From: Thermococcus guaymasensis DSM 11113
GTDB taxonomy: Archaea; Methanobacteriota_B; Thermococci; Thermococcales; Thermococcaceae
Length of the DNA: 64,000 bases
Direction: 5' to 3'
Assembly: GCF_000816105.1 (NCBI RefSeq)
Contig: NZ_CP007140.1
Span: 434,001 to 498,000, forward strand
Part shown: positions 27,857 through 37,156 of the stretch, piece after piece
Layout of the letters: every line of letters begins with the position of its first letter
Position numbering within the stretch: position 1 is the first letter of the stretch
The notes under the pieces: generated by a model
Seen by the model: the letters and a program-made list of their open reading frames with translations, nothing else
Database searches by the model: none
What the model was told of the DNA's origin: nothing
Translations under genes and position numbers: made by a program

Positions 27857-28606
27857 ATGATAGTTGCCTTTCTCGGAACCGCAGGGAGCGGAAAAACAAC
27901 GATAACGGGGGCTTTCGGGAGGTACCTCGAAGAGCAGGGGCATAGCGTTGCCTACGTAAACCTTGATACCGGGGTAAAAAGGCTCCCCTATACCCCAGAC
28001 ATTGACGTAAGAGAAATCGTAACTGTGGAAGAGCTCATGGCAGAGGGCTACGGGCCGAACGGTGCTATAGTCGAGAGCTATGACAGACTTCTGCCGGAAG
28101 TGGAGAAGATCGCGGAGAAGATACTAAAACTTGAGGAAAAGAAGGAATGCACCCTGATTGACACCCCCGGCCAGATGGAGAGTTTCCTCTTTCATGAGTT
28201 CGGGATCATGCTCATGGACCGCCTGGGTGAACCCCTCATGGTGTATCTGTTTGATCCAGAGATCCTGAAAAGGCCCCACGACTACTGCTTTGTAAGGTTC
28301 TTCGCCCTGATGATAGACCTCCGTCTCGGCACGACTACGGTTCCGGTTCTCAACAAGATTGATCTTCTGGAGAATGAAGAGCTTGAGAGGCACAGGAAGT
28401 ACCTTGAGGACATCGAGTACCTGAAAGCGAGGCTGAAGCTTGATCCAACGATGCAGGGGCTCTTGGCGTACAAACTGTGTTCGTTTCTTCCAGAAGTTTC
28501 TCCCCCGGTTAGGGTCGTCTACGCATCTGCCCGGAACCGAACCGGGTTCGAAGATCTTGAGACTCTATCCTATGAGCATTATTGCACCTGCGGAGATTTA
28601 ACTTGA
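27857..28606 (+). CDS. GPN-loop GTPase
   Basis: A 249-residue small GTPase. G1 GTAGSGKTT is at 7-15, the diagnostic Gly-Pro-Asn insertion at 66-68 (GYGPNGA), G3 DTPGQ at 102-106, and G4 NKID at 166-169. Archaeal GPN proteins are homodimers; eukaryotic relatives assemble RNA polymerase II. It follows minD closely. The unusual C-terminus has two Cys (YCTCGD). Confidence 0.93.
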   Translation: MIVAFLGTAGSGKTTITGAFGRYLEEQGHSVAYVNLDTGVKRLPYTPDIDVREIVTVEELMAEGYGPNGAIVESYDRLLPEVEKIAEKILKLEEKKECTLIDTPGQMESFLFHEFGIMLMDRLGEPLMVYLFDPEILKRPHDYCFVRFFALMIDLRLGTTTVPVLNKIDLLENEELERHRKYLEDIEYLKARLKLDPTMQGLLAYKLCSFLPEVSPPVRVVYASARNRTGFEDLETLSYEHYCTCGDLT

Positions 28607-28702
28607 ACAGGCATTCAGAGTCCTGCCCTCGTTCTGCAAACTTTCCCAAGTAGGAAGGGCTAAGGCTTTTCTCCCCACCAGTGAAGGAGTGTGGGTGGGA
28701 TC

Positions 28703-30142
28703 ATGTGTCTGATCGCGGGAGGAATAGGCGACGTCAGGGAAAGGCTCATCCGGATGGCCCTCGCCGGGAAGCACCGCGGGCCCGAGAGCTTCGGTGTCTG
28801 GACGGACGAGGGCGTCCTGAAGTCGAATGACTTCTCAAGACTAAGCGAGATTCCGGGCGGAAGGACAGGCATCCTCCAGTGCAGGCTGGCAATGACCGGC
28901 TCCAAAGAGTTCACCCAGCCGTTTGTAAATGAGCTTGCCCTCGTCCACAACGGCGAGATATATAACCACGTCCAGATCAGAACGTTCCTTGAGGGGAAGG
29001 GAGTCTCCTTTGAAAGCGACGTCGATAGCGAGGTCATTCTGAGGCTAATTGAGTTCCTGAGGGAAAAGGGGTTGAGCCTGTCCAGTGCTGTCAAGGAAGC
29101 TATGCGCTGGCTCGAAGGAGACTATGCAGTTGCATTCTCGGATGGCAATAAAATTTACCTCTTCAGAGACCCGGTTGGAATAAGACCCCTGTACTTCTCG
29201 CCCAACGGCTTTTTTGCAAGTGAGAAAAAAGTTCTCTGGTCTATCGGCGAGAAAGCCATTCCCGTTGAGCCTGGAAGCCTCGTCACGATTTCAAAGAAGG
29301 GTGTTGAAAGCAGGAAGCTGTTCAGCATCCGCGAGTTGAGGAGAAGGGAATTTTCGGAGGATATGGCAGTCAGTTCGCTCGTGAAGACACTTCCATACTC
29401 CGTAAGGAACAGGTGCAACAAGAAAACAGGTGTGCTTTTTTCCGGCGGCCTCGACAGCTCTCTGATAGCCCACCTCGCCTCAAGGTATTCAGATGTAGTC
29501 CTGTACACCGCAGGAACTGAGAACAGCCCAGATCTTGAATGGGCGAGAAAAACCAGCGATATCCTCGGGCTAGAGCTCAGGGAATACATGTTCACAGAGG
29601 AGGACGTTGAAGAGGCCCTTAGAGAGATCATGTTCGCCATTGAGGAACCAAACGCTATGAACTTGGCCATTGGAGTTCCCTTGTATTTTGCCACCAAGCT
29701 GGCGGGGATGGACGGTGTAAAAGTTCTCCTGAGCGGACAGGGGGCAGATGAGCTCTTTGGAGGCTATGCCAAGTACCTTGAGAGGCCGGAACTCATGGAG
29801 AGAGATCTCGAAGAGCTGGCCGAGAGGAACCTTGCAAGGGACGACAAGATAGCAATGATAAACGGCGTGGAGGGGCGCTTCCCTTACCTTGCCCTCCCCG
29901 TCGTTACGGCGGCACTCAACACGCCACAAGACCTTAAGGTGAGGGATGGGATCAGAAAGTTCGTTTTGAGAAAAGCCGCCGAAAAACTTGGGCTCCCAAA
30001 AGAGATTGCAGAGAGGGAGAAAAAGGCGGCCCAGTACGGCAGCGGTGCGCAAAAGATACTTAAAAAGGTCGGAAAGAAAAGGGGATTGTCACCAAGGGAA
30101 CTCGCCGAAAGCCTTTTCAGGGAAGTTTTTCACTCTTTCTGA
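28703..30142 (+). CDS. asnB: Asparagine synthetase (glutamine-hydrolysing)
   Basis: A 479-residue two-domain enzyme. ATG 28703 is required because Cys2 must follow the initiator as Ntn nucleophile (MCLIAGG). The glutaminase domain shows HNGEIYNH (82-89) and FRDPVGIRPLY, the synthetase domain has the PP-loop SGGLDSS (247-253) and LSGQGADELFGGY. GGGTGGGATC precedes the ATG. It is shorter than bacterial AsnB, as usual in Thermococcales. It converges with the helical-repeat gene, 13 bases overlapping. Confidence 0.93.
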   Translation: MCLIAGGIGDVRERLIRMALAGKHRGPESFGVWTDEGVLKSNDFSRLSEIPGGRTGILQCRLAMTGSKEFTQPFVNELALVHNGEIYNHVQIRTFLEGKGVSFESDVDSEVILRLIEFLREKGLSLSSAVKEAMRWLEGDYAVAFSDGNKIYLFRDPVGIRPLYFSPNGFFASEKKVLWSIGEKAIPVEPGSLVTISKKGVESRKLFSIRELRRREFSEDMAVSSLVKTLPYSVRNRCNKKTGVLFSGGLDSSLIAHLASRYSDVVLYTAGTENSPDLEWARKTSDILGLELREYMFTEEDVEEALREIMFAIEEPNAMNLAIGVPLYFATKLAGMDGVKVLLSGQGADELFGGYAKYLERPELMERDLEELAERNLARDDKIAMINGVEGRFPYLALPVVTAALNTPQDLKVRDGIRKFVLRKAAEKLGLPKEIAEREKKAAQYGSGAQKILKKVGKKRGLSPRELAESLFREVFHSF

Positions 30143-31317
30143 CTTATTCCCTCTGCTTCATGGAGCATATTAACGAGCGATTCAAGCTCACTTAGACTGT
30201 TAAGGACTCCGTCAACTATTTCTATAGCCCTGGCTTCGTTGTTCCTGTCGAGGTAATACTCGGCGTCGTAGACGGCGGAGAGAACATGACTGTCCCTATT
30301 CTCCGCCCCATAGACCTTTAGGATCGCAATCCGCATAATGGTGTGGCTCCGGAGGGAGCTGTCCATGTTGAGTGACTCCTTGTAAGCTTTAAAGGCCTCT
30401 TTTGTCTTGCCGACAGCGAGCAGGGACTGAGCAAGTTCGAGGAGCTTTCTGGCCACATCCTTGTCCCTTCCAGCACTCTGGAACGAGCTTATAACCTGAT
30501 AGGTTATCCTCACATTGTTGAGGCCGATAAGCTTGGCCCGACTGGTATTTCCAGCGAGGAGATATGAGTACTGAGCCTTGAGGAGGTGAGTAGTCGTGCC
30601 GTCGAGATCTCCCTCAGAATACGCCAGCTTGCTCGCTTTCTCGTAGTTCCTCGCGGCCGTGTCCATCATTTCAACGTAGTGGGCATCGTAGCCGAACAAC
30701 GCTAGGACATACCCGGCGAGCCGGTAGAAAGCGTCTGCGGCACCTGCTGCATCCCCTTCAGCGACCTTTTCTTCAGTTATACGGCCATAGGCCGTGATGA
30801 GCTCATCGGCTATACGCTTTATCGCCTCCCCATCGCCCACGATCTTGTAGTAACGGAAAGAGTCCTCAAATGCCCTTATGGCAAGCTCTATTTCATCACT
30901 ATCCAGGTATGCCCTCGCTAAATCTTCGTACATTTCAGCAAAATGTTTGGCATATTTTTTGAGGTTTTTCTCATCCCCCACCGTGGCAAAAATGGAAAGT
31001 GTCTTTGTGCAGTACTCGTTGAGCTTGGAGGTGTCGATGTCAAAGTTGCTGAGTTCTTTTTCTATGAGATCTATGTACAGGGCGGCGCTCTTCAGGAGAG
31101 GCGGCTTAGCCTTGTCGGGCTTCCCCAGCCTTTCAAGGAAGAAGTAGCCGAAATAGTGGTACAGCCTCGCGGCGTCTTCAAGCTTTCCTTCATCTTCGTA
31201 CCTCTTAGCAGACCTGAGGATGAGTTTGAGGCCCTCTTTAAGCTCGCCTCTGTTAAGGCGCTCAAAGCCCATATGCTCAAGTTCCTCAGGCGAAGCCATC
31301 TCAGGAAGCAGAGCCAA
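30130..31317 (-). CDS. TPR-like helical repeat protein
   Basis: About 395 residues, all-helical and charged, with recurring pairs of helices in TPR-like spacing (for example GKLEDAARLYHYFGYFFLE, SDEIELAIRAFEDSFRYYKI, VGKTKEAFKAYKESLNMDSS). No enzyme motif is seen, so a scaffolding role is inferred. The start is uncertain. TTG 31317 (MALLPEMASPEEL) has GGGGTGAGAACG upstream; GTG 31326 and ATG 31290 are alternatives. A second protein of similar style occurs at 41350. Confidence 0.75.
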   Translation of the reverse strand: MALLPEMASPEELEHMGFERLNRGELKEGLKLILRSAKRYEDEGKLEDAARLYHYFGYFFLERLGKPDKAKPPLLKSAALYIDLIEKELSNFDIDTSKLNEYCTKTLSIFATVGDEKNLKKYAKHFAEMYEDLARAYLDSDEIELAIRAFEDSFRYYKIVGDGEAIKRIADELITAYGRITEEKVAEGDAAGAADAFYRLAGYVLALFGYDAHYVEMMDTAARNYEKASKLAYSEGDLDGTTTHLLKAQYSYLLAGNTSRAKLIGLNNVRITYQVISSFQSAGRDKDVARKLLELAQSLLAVGKTKEAFKAYKESLNMDSSLRSHTIMRIAILKVYGAENRDSHVLSAVYDAEYYLDRNNEARAIEIVDGVLNSLSELESLVNMLHEAEGISQKE

Positions 31318-31382
31318 CGTTCTCACCCCGTGATTTAAGGATCACACTCATGCAGTCTCTTTTGAAAGTTTTCTATTTAAGG

Positions 31383-32408
31383 TTATCCTTGAACTCTGAT
31401 AACTCGATATCCAGCGGCCTTCCGAAGGCGGTTCATCACTGCAAGACCGAGACCCTTCTCCTCTATCCCTTCGGCAATTATCACGTCAACTCCGGCCTTG
31501 TCCAGCTCCCTGAGGGCCCGGAAAATATTTCGGGCGACTTCTTCAGCCGTTTTTCCGAGGTGGAAGAACGCATCGGCTTCGTGCTCCTCCGTTGCCATGA
31601 CCCCGACTTTGAGGCCTTTTCTCCTGAACTCTTGAACCAGCTCATCGATTCTCTTCTGAACTGCCTCGCGAGAACCTTCAACAACGATGACCTGGGCGTT
31701 TGGAGAGTAGTGCTTGTACTTCATACCAGGGGCCTTGGCAACGTCGGCTTCAATCCCCTTCGCAGCGGGATGGATCTCAACTCTCCCTACAACCTTCTCT
31801 ATCTCCTCCAATGGAAGCCCCCCAGGCCTGAGAAGTAAGGGAACGTCGCCGGTAAGGTCAAGAACCGTTGACTCGACTCCGATAGGAGTCGAACCCCCGT
31901 CCACTATGCACTCAATCCGACCGTAGAAGTCATCCACGACGTGGCCGGCCTCAGTGGGGCTGGGTTTTCCGCTTATATTGGCGGATGGAGCAGCTACGGG
32001 CCTTCCACTGAGCCTTATTAGCTCAAGGGCTATGGGGTGGGCCGGCATCCTGACGGCAACGGTGTCAAGGCCGCCCGTGGTGATGTCGGGGACTTCTTCA
32101 CGTTTTGGGAGGACAAGGGTTAGGGGGCCCGGCCAGAAGCGCTCGCCGAGCTTCAACGCGACCTCCGGGACTTCTCTGGCGAGCTCAAAGAGCCATTCCC
32201 TCTCGGCTATATGGATTATCAGCGGGTTATCCGCTGGCCTGCCCTTGGCTTCAAAGATCCTCCTGACCGCTTTCTCGTTCAGGGCATCGGCACCAAGGCC
32301 GTAAACGGTCTCAGTTGGAAACGCGACGAGCTTTCCCTCTCTAATGAGCCTCGCAGCGACCTTTAGCCTTTTGTCCGGGCCAGCCTTCATGGGAATAACT
32401 ATAGTCAC
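31383..32408 (-). CDS. sua5: Threonylcarbamoyl-AMP synthase (Sua5)
   Basis: A 341-residue protein with an N-terminal YrdC/Sua5 catalytic domain (KLVAFPTETVYGLGADA, IFEAKGRPADNPLI, AAPSANISGKPSPT) and the C-terminal Sua5 domain (MKYKHYSPNAQVIVV) that distinguishes Sua5 from YrdC. It makes threonylcarbamoyl-AMP for t6A37 of ANN-decoding tRNAs, handed to Kae1. GTG 32408 (MTIVIPMKAG) is preferred; TTG 32411 is equally close to GGGGTGAAG. Confidence 0.95.
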   Translation of the reverse strand: MTIVIPMKAGPDKRLKVAARLIREGKLVAFPTETVYGLGADALNEKAVRRIFEAKGRPADNPLIIHIAEREWLFELAREVPEVALKLGERFWPGPLTLVLPKREEVPDITTGGLDTVAVRMPAHPIALELIRLSGRPVAAPSANISGKPSPTEAGHVVDDFYGRIECIVDGGSTPIGVESTVLDLTGDVPLLLRPGGLPLEEIEKVVGRVEIHPAAKGIEADVAKAPGMKYKHYSPNAQVIVVEGSREAVQKRIDELVQEFRRKGLKVGVMATEEHEADAFFHLGKTAEEVARNIFRALRELDKAGVDVIIAEGIEEKGLGLAVMNRLRKAAGYRVIRVQG

Positions 32409-32415
32409 CAAGACT

Positions 32416-32841
32416 TCACCCCTTGGGCTTTACTTCCACCCTCGGGAGGGGGATGTGGTATGGGAGGCGCATTTCCTTGGCGATCACAAAGAGGAGCGGG
32501 CTGATCTCGGCGGTGAGGAAGTTTATGACCTCCGCAAACACCTCAGGGGGAACCTTTCTCTCCGCATCCCATGTATCGAGGATTCTATCCACGTCCTCCT
32601 TCCTCTGGGGCAGGTACATAACGGCCCCTTCGATGAGCCCCTCTGCTATCTCGGGCCTGTAGGTTATCTCGTACTTAAAGAGTATCTCAACCCCGTTCAT
32701 CCTCCCGGTGGGGCTTCTGATCTCGCCAAGCCTCATGTCCCTGACCTTCGGCGTCAGGTTGACCTCAATCCTGCCCCCAATCGGTGGTACTCCCTTCTTC
32801 TCAAACTCTATCTTTGTCAGATTGATCCCTATTACCGGCAT
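32416..32841 (-). CDS. Conserved protein, possibly SecB-like
   Basis: A 141-residue alpha/beta protein from ATG 32841 (GGTGGAG upstream). The pattern of a strand-rich first half, FKYEITYRPEIAEGLIEGAV, an amphipathic helix, then LLFVIAKEMRLPYHIPLPRV and a short tail is reminiscent of SecB-type chaperone folds described in some archaea, but this is a weak impression from pattern alone. It lies seven bases upstream of sua5, so cotranscription is likely. Its 5' end is 61 bases from the divergent nucleotidyltransferase start. Confidence 0.5.
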   Translation of the reverse strand: MPVIGINLTKIEFEKKGVPPIGGRIEVNLTPKVRDMRLGEIRSPTGRMNGVEILFKYEITYRPEIAEGLIEGAVMYLPQRKEDVDRILDTWDAERKVPPEVFAEVINFLTAEISPLLFVIAKEMRLPYHIPLPRVEVKPKG

Positions 32842-32902
32842 CTTCTCCACCAAAGCTCGTCTCGACGATCCCCTTAAAAAGGTGAGCGGTGAAGTGGATG
32901 CG

Positions 32903-33607
32903 ATGCCGAGGGAAAAAGTTGTCCGCGTCTGGGACGAGCGCGAGATAATCTACACGCCCAAGAGGTGGCGCTACCTCTGGGAGAAAAGGGAGAAGGCGCT
33001 GAAGATAATGGAGCGCCTGGCTCAGTTCGACCCCCTGCTCTACGGCAGCGTCGCGAGGGGCGACGTGAGGCGGGACAGCGACATAGACATCTTCATCCCT
33101 ATTCGGGTTCCTAGCTATCTCATCGAGCTCGCCCTTGAGGGCCTTGTGAGGAGGAGAAAGATAGTCATGGCGACGCCATGGCATCTGATAAAGGGCGTGA
33201 TTGAGATTGACGAGGAAACTACCGTTACCTTCCCCCTCATCGAACCGACCGACAGGGAGCTGGACTTCTACCGCTGGGGAGGGGCCATTGATTTATGGGG
33301 CGTCAAGACGAAGGAGCGCGTCCCGGGGGTGAACAAGAAGCTTATCCTCATAATCCCGACAGAGAGGGGCCACGTCGAGCGCGAAGTGGTTGGAAGGGAA
33401 AGTGAAGTCGCCAAAATTCTCGGCGTGAGCGTTGACATCGTTACCGAGCGCGTGCACGTCCTCACGAGGAGGGACGCGATTGGGAGGACTGGCATTTACC
33501 TCAACGAGGAGGTTCCCGACTGGATGACCTTCGAGGAAGCTTTGAAGATAATCGCCGACCGCGACCCGAACGTCAGGAGGAAGGTGAGGGAGCGGGGAGG
33601 GGTTTAG
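32903..33607 (+). CDS. Nucleotidyltransferase-fold protein
   Basis: A 234-residue protein with the pol-beta-type motif GSVARGDVRRDSDIDIF (GS-x10-DxD) near residue 50 and a third acidic strand (GVIEIDEETTVTF). The second half, ending in a helix-turn-helix-like segment (KILGVSVDIVTERV), may bind nucleic acid. The specific reaction is unknown. ATG 32903 follows GGTGAAGTGGATGCG. It is separate from toxin-type MNT/HEPN pairs, as no HEPN partner lies adjacent. Confidence 0.75.
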   Translation: MPREKVVRVWDEREIIYTPKRWRYLWEKREKALKIMERLAQFDPLLYGSVARGDVRRDSDIDIFIPIRVPSYLIELALEGLVRRRKIVMATPWHLIKGVIEIDEETTVTFPLIEPTDRELDFYRWGGAIDLWGVKTKERVPGVNKKLILIIPTERGHVEREVVGRESEVAKILGVSVDIVTERVHVLTRRDAIGRTGIYLNEEVPDWMTFEEALKIIADRDPNVRRKVRERGGV

Positions 33608-33650
33608 CAACCCTTATATTCTTCCCCGAGAAATCAAAAATGGTGGGAAC

Positions 33651-33836
33651 GTGGAGACGGTTGATTTGAAGGTTCCAAAGGGGCTTGAGAGAAAAGTCCG
33701 CCTGTACATCCAAGAGCTTGAAAAGAGGCGGGAAATTCTGAAAAAAACTGCGGGAATTCTAAAAACTAAAAAATCGGCCAGAGAACTTAAGGTGGAGCTG
33801 TATGAAGAAATTTTTGACTCAAAGAAGAAAAATTAA
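33651..33836 (+). CDS. Small VapB-like antitoxin, apparently orphan
   Basis: 61 residues from GTG 33651 (GGTGGGAAC upstream, TATA-like CTTATATTC at 33612). VDLKVPKGLERKVRLYIQEL followed by basic helices and KVELYEEIFDSKKKN resembles the short archaeal VapB-type antitoxins that precede PIN toxins in Thermococcales. Here no toxin follows: the next gene is serS, convergent after two bases. Either the toxin was lost or the protein works in trans. Confidence 0.55.
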   Translation: METVDLKVPKGLERKVRLYIQELEKRREILKKTAGILKTKKSARELKVELYEEIFDSKKKN

Positions 33837-33838
33837 CC

Positions 33839-35206
33839 TCAGTCCTGACAGCACTTCTCCTTCATGCTCGCGGGCAGGATCTCCTTGAAGCCAGTGTACT
33901 TCCAGAGAACCTTCGGGAGCTTCACCACACCTTCCTCGGTCTGGTGGTTCTCAAGGATTGCAACGATGGCCCTCGAAGTGGCTATCGCGGTTGAGTTCAG
34001 CGTGTGGACGAACTTCGGCTTCTCGTGGGTCTTGTCGCGGAAGCGGATGTTCAACCTTCTCGCCTGCCAGTCGGTACAGTTGCTCGCTGAAACAACTTCC
34101 CTGAACTTGCCCTGGCCGGCCATCCACGCCTCTATATCGTACTTCTTGGCCGCGACGTAGCCCAGGTCGCCAGTGCAGATGTTCACAACGCGGTAGGGAA
34201 TCTCAAGCTCCTGGAATATCTCCTCCGCGTTGGCTATGAGCTTCTCGTGCCACTCCCAGCTCTCCTCGGGCCTTGAATAAACGAACTGCTCGACCTTATG
34301 GAACTGATGCACCCTGAAGATTCCCTTGGTGTCCTTTCCGGCAGTCCCGGCCTCCTTACGGAAACAGGGACTAACTCCGACGTAGAGGAGCGGTAGGTCT
34401 TTGCCGTCGAGGATTTCGTTGGCGTGCATGCCCGCTAACGGGTGCTCGGCGGTTGGGATGAGGTACAAATCTTCGCCCTCGACCTTGTAGATGACGTCTT
34501 CGAAGTCCTCGAAGGTCGTCGCTCCCTCCTCCACAAAGCGGCGCACCATGTAGGGCGGGATTACCGGCGTGAAGCCCTTCTCGATGAGCTTGTCAAGGGC
34601 GAAGCGTATGAGAGCCAGATCCAGTATGACCAGCTCATTAAGGAGGTAGTAGAAGCGGGCACCGCTGACCTTCGCGGCCCTCTCAAGGTCGGCACCGCGG
34701 AGGAGCTCAAGCATGTCAACGTGGAGCCTCGGCCTCCAGTCCAAAAGCTCGTACTCCATCTTCCCGAGGCTCTGCTCCTTGAAGGTTTCGAGGAAGCCCT
34801 CCCAGACACGAGCTTTGCCCCAGAACCTTATCGGCACGTTTTCGGTGTCGTCCTTGCCGATCGGAACGCTCTCGTGGGTGATGTTGGGGAGGCGCCAGAG
34901 GTAGTAGTCGATTTTCTTCTTCAGGGCCTCAACTTCCTTCTCAAGCTCTTCAATCTGCTTCACTATCTCGTTGCTCTTCGCGAGGAGGTCATCTATCGGC
35001 TCTCCAGCTTTTTTGCGCTTGCCTATCTGTATAGCAAGCTGGTTGCGCTCCTTTCTGAGCTGGTTGATTTTCTTCAGGTTCTCGCGCCACTTCCTGTCGA
35101 GCTCAAGGATTTCATCGATCCATTTGACCTTCTCCAGTTCGCCCCTCTTGATGAGGTCGTTCTTAACGACCTCCGGCTTTTCGCGGATGAGCTTTATGTC
35201 AAGCAT
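33839..35206 (-). CDS. serS: Seryl-tRNA synthetase
   Basis: A 455-residue class II synthetase of the common (not methanogen-type) form. It has an N-terminal two-helix coiled coil (residues 30-100, LRKERNQLAIQIGKRKKAGE) that grips the long variable arm, then the catalytic core with motif 2 (SPCFRKEAGTAGKDTKGIFR) and motif 3 (STAIATSRAIVAILENHQ). ATG 35206 (MLDIKLIREKPEVV) follows AGGTGTTGGCT; the longer frame upstream is not used. The C-terminus ends CCQD. Confidence 0.97.
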   Translation of the reverse strand: MLDIKLIREKPEVVKNDLIKRGELEKVKWIDEILELDRKWRENLKKINQLRKERNQLAIQIGKRKKAGEPIDDLLAKSNEIVKQIEELEKEVEALKKKIDYYLWRLPNITHESVPIGKDDTENVPIRFWGKARVWEGFLETFKEQSLGKMEYELLDWRPRLHVDMLELLRGADLERAAKVSGARFYYLLNELVILDLALIRFALDKLIEKGFTPVIPPYMVRRFVEEGATTFEDFEDVIYKVEGEDLYLIPTAEHPLAGMHANEILDGKDLPLLYVGVSPCFRKEAGTAGKDTKGIFRVHQFHKVEQFVYSRPEESWEWHEKLIANAEEIFQELEIPYRVVNICTGDLGYVAAKKYDIEAWMAGQGKFREVVSASNCTDWQARRLNIRFRDKTHEKPKFVHTLNSTAIATSRAIVAILENHQTEEGVVKLPKVLWKYTGFKEILPASMKEKCCQD

Positions 35207-35280
35207 AGCCAACACCTGAAGAAGAGGAAGGTGAAGGAGTTTAAAAAAGGTTTTGATGGGGAAATTTGGAGAGGACAAAG

Positions 35281-36483
35281 TCAGCCGAAGAAAGTAACTT
35301 CAACTTCCTCCCCTGCCTCTAATATCTCCACGTTCTCGGGAACCTCAATGAACCCGTCGGCATCAACGAAACTCGTTACGGCCCCGCTCCCCTTGAGTAT
35401 CGGGATGGCCTTATCGCCCTCTATTCTGACCGGGAGGAACTGCCTCCTGCCCTTCACCGAGAAGATCTTGTGGGCGAGCCTCTTTTTGACCTTTCTGACC
35501 TCGCTTTCCCTTCCTACAAGCTTCCGGAGGAGTGGGGCGACGAGGAGGGTGAAGTTCGTGAGACAGCTCGTTGGGTAACCCGGAAGACCAAAGATCGGCT
35601 TTCCGTCAATTTCTCCTATTATGGTGGGCTTTCCGGGCTGGATCGCTATACCGTGAACGTAGACCCTGCCAAGTCTTTCTATTGTGGAGCTCGTCAGGTC
35701 TCTCATTCCCCCGCTCGCGCCGCCGCTGAGAACGACGATATCACAGCTTGCGACGCCCTCAAGTATCATATCAGCAAGAACCTTCGGGTCATCACCTGAG
35801 ACACCTATGAAGCAGGCTTCACCGCCGAGTTCCCTTATGGCATCGGTTACTGCCCTGCCGTTGATATCGTAAATCTTACCGGGCCTGAGTTCCTCACCGG
35901 GAAGGGTTATTTCGTTCCCCGTGCTTATCACGGCAACCCTGGGTTTTCTGAAAACCGGAACTTCTGCCATCCCTACCGCCGAGAGCAGGGCGGTCTCCTT
36001 GAAGCCAAGCTTTGTTCCCTTTTTGAGGAGGAGCTTGCCCTTAGGGATATCCACTCCAGCTTTCATAACGCCCAGGCCAGGATATGCGGGCTTGTATATG
36101 AGAACCTCATCGCCCACGCGGTCAACGTCCTCGAACTGTACCACTGCATCGGCGCCCTCAGGGAGGGGTGCACCTGTGGAGATGTAAGCGGCAAGTCCCT
36201 TCTCGATCTTCATCCTCGGTTCTTCTCCAGCGTGAACTTCGCCGATGACCCTCAGCTTTACCGGCTCACTCTCACTCGCCATGAAGGTGTCCTCTGCCCG
36301 AAGAGCATATCCATCAACCGTCGCCCTGTTAAAGGGCGGGACGTCTATCGGGGAGACGATATCCTCTGCCAAAACCCTGCCGAGAGCCTCCTCCAGGGGG
36401 ACAGTTTCGACCTTTGGCTCAAGACGGAAGGAGTTGATAACGTCCAAAGCCTCCTCAAGGGGAACTACCTTTAGGAACGCCAT
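35281..36483 (-). CDS. moeA: Molybdopterin molybdenumtransferase MoeA
   Basis: A 400-residue protein with MoeA domains. VDGYALRAEDT at the N-terminus, the dimer domain, and the MoCF-binding MogA-like domain (VAVISTGNEI, YDINGRA, VLSGGASGGMRDL, GLPGYPTSCL) are clear. It inserts Mo or, as expected in Thermococcales, W into the pterin for aldehyde:ferredoxin oxidoreductases. The start is ATG with GGTGGTGGC. It lies upstream of serS by 74 bases. Confidence 0.95.
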   Translation of the reverse strand: MAFLKVVPLEEALDVINSFRLEPKVETVPLEEALGRVLAEDIVSPIDVPPFNRATVDGYALRAEDTFMASESEPVKLRVIGEVHAGEEPRMKIEKGLAAYISTGAPLPEGADAVVQFEDVDRVGDEVLIYKPAYPGLGVMKAGVDIPKGKLLLKKGTKLGFKETALLSAVGMAEVPVFRKPRVAVISTGNEITLPGEELRPGKIYDINGRAVTDAIRELGGEACFIGVSGDDPKVLADMILEGVASCDIVVLSGGASGGMRDLTSSTIERLGRVYVHGIAIQPGKPTIIGEIDGKPIFGLPGYPTSCLTNFTLLVAPLLRKLVGRESEVRKVKKRLAHKIFSVKGRRQFLPVRIEGDKAIPILKGSGAVTSFVDADGFIEVPENVEILEAGEEVEVTFFG

Positions 36484-36548
36484 GCCACCACCGGAGAAAG
36501 TCTGAAAAGGCGTATAAATGGGTTTTGTTAAATAGAAGCGTTAAAAAC

Positions 36549-36626
36549 TGGCGGACCGGCGGGGCTTCGAACCCCGGACCTGCGGCTTAGGAGGCCGCCG
36601 CCCTATCCTGGCTAGGCTACCGGTCC
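36549..36626 (-). tRNA. tRNA-Arg (anticodon CCT), CCA encoded
   Basis: Read on the minus strand: acceptor GGACCGG / CCGGTCC, anticodon arm GCGGC-CTCCTAA-GCCGC, T arm CGGGGTTCGAAGCCCCG, G discriminator, encoded CCA. It reads AGG, the major arginine codon here. Confidence 0.95.
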
Positions 36627-36691
36627 ACTGCCCGCTATCACCTTTAGCGGTGAGTATTTAAAGTTTACGGTGTATTAGGGAGGGGGTAGGT

Positions 36692-37156
36692 ATGGACGAA
36701 CTTGACCTCAAGATCCTCCAGTTGCTCCAGAAGAACGCTAGGCTGTCCTACCGTGAGATAGCGAGGGAACTGAACGTTGCAGTTGGAACAGTCTATAACA
36801 GGATAAAACGTATGGAGGAAGAGGGCGTCATAAAGGGCTTCTGCGTTGCCATAGACTACGAGAAAGTTGGTTTCGGACTGACGGCAGTGATAGGCATAAA
36901 GGCCAAGGGCAGGGAAATAGTGAGGATAGAGCGTGAAATCGCGAAAAATCCGAGGGTTATGCAGGTCTACGACGTGACAGGGGAGTACGACATAATAGCC
37001 ATAGCAAAGTTCCGGGACAGGGCGGATATGAACAGGTTCGTAAAATGGTTGCTCTCCCTTGAGGGAGTTGAAAAAACGAACACCAGCGTCGTCATGGACG
37101 TTCCCAAGGAGAGCTTTGTAATAAGCCTGGAAGCCTCATCTGAGCACAAGGACTGA
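36692..37156 (+). CDS. Lrp/AsnC family transcription regulator
   Basis: A 154-residue regulator. N-terminal winged HTH (LDLKILQLLQKNARLSYREI, VAVGTVYNRIKRMEEEGVI) and C-terminal RAM ligand/oligomerisation domain (YDVTGEYDIIAIAKFRD). The ligand is unknown. GGGGGTAGGT precedes the ATG. The last 21 bases overlap the convergent gene at 37136. A stand-alone RAM protein is encoded at 38773 and could form mixed oligomers with it. Confidence 0.93.
   Translation: MDELDLKILQLLQKNARLSYREIARELNVAVGTVYNRIKRMEEEGVIKGFCVAIDYEKVGFGLTAVIGIKAKGREIVRIEREIAKNPRVMQVYDVTGEYDIIAIAKFRDRADMNRFVKWLLSLEGVEKTNTSVVMDVPKESFVISLEASSEHKD

Noticed and set aside
32903-33836. Nucleotidyltransferase plus small protein as an MNT/HEPN-type toxin-antitoxin pair
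   Set aside because: The nucleotidyltransferase is longer than MNT antitoxins and the small protein lacks the HEPN Rx4-6H motif.
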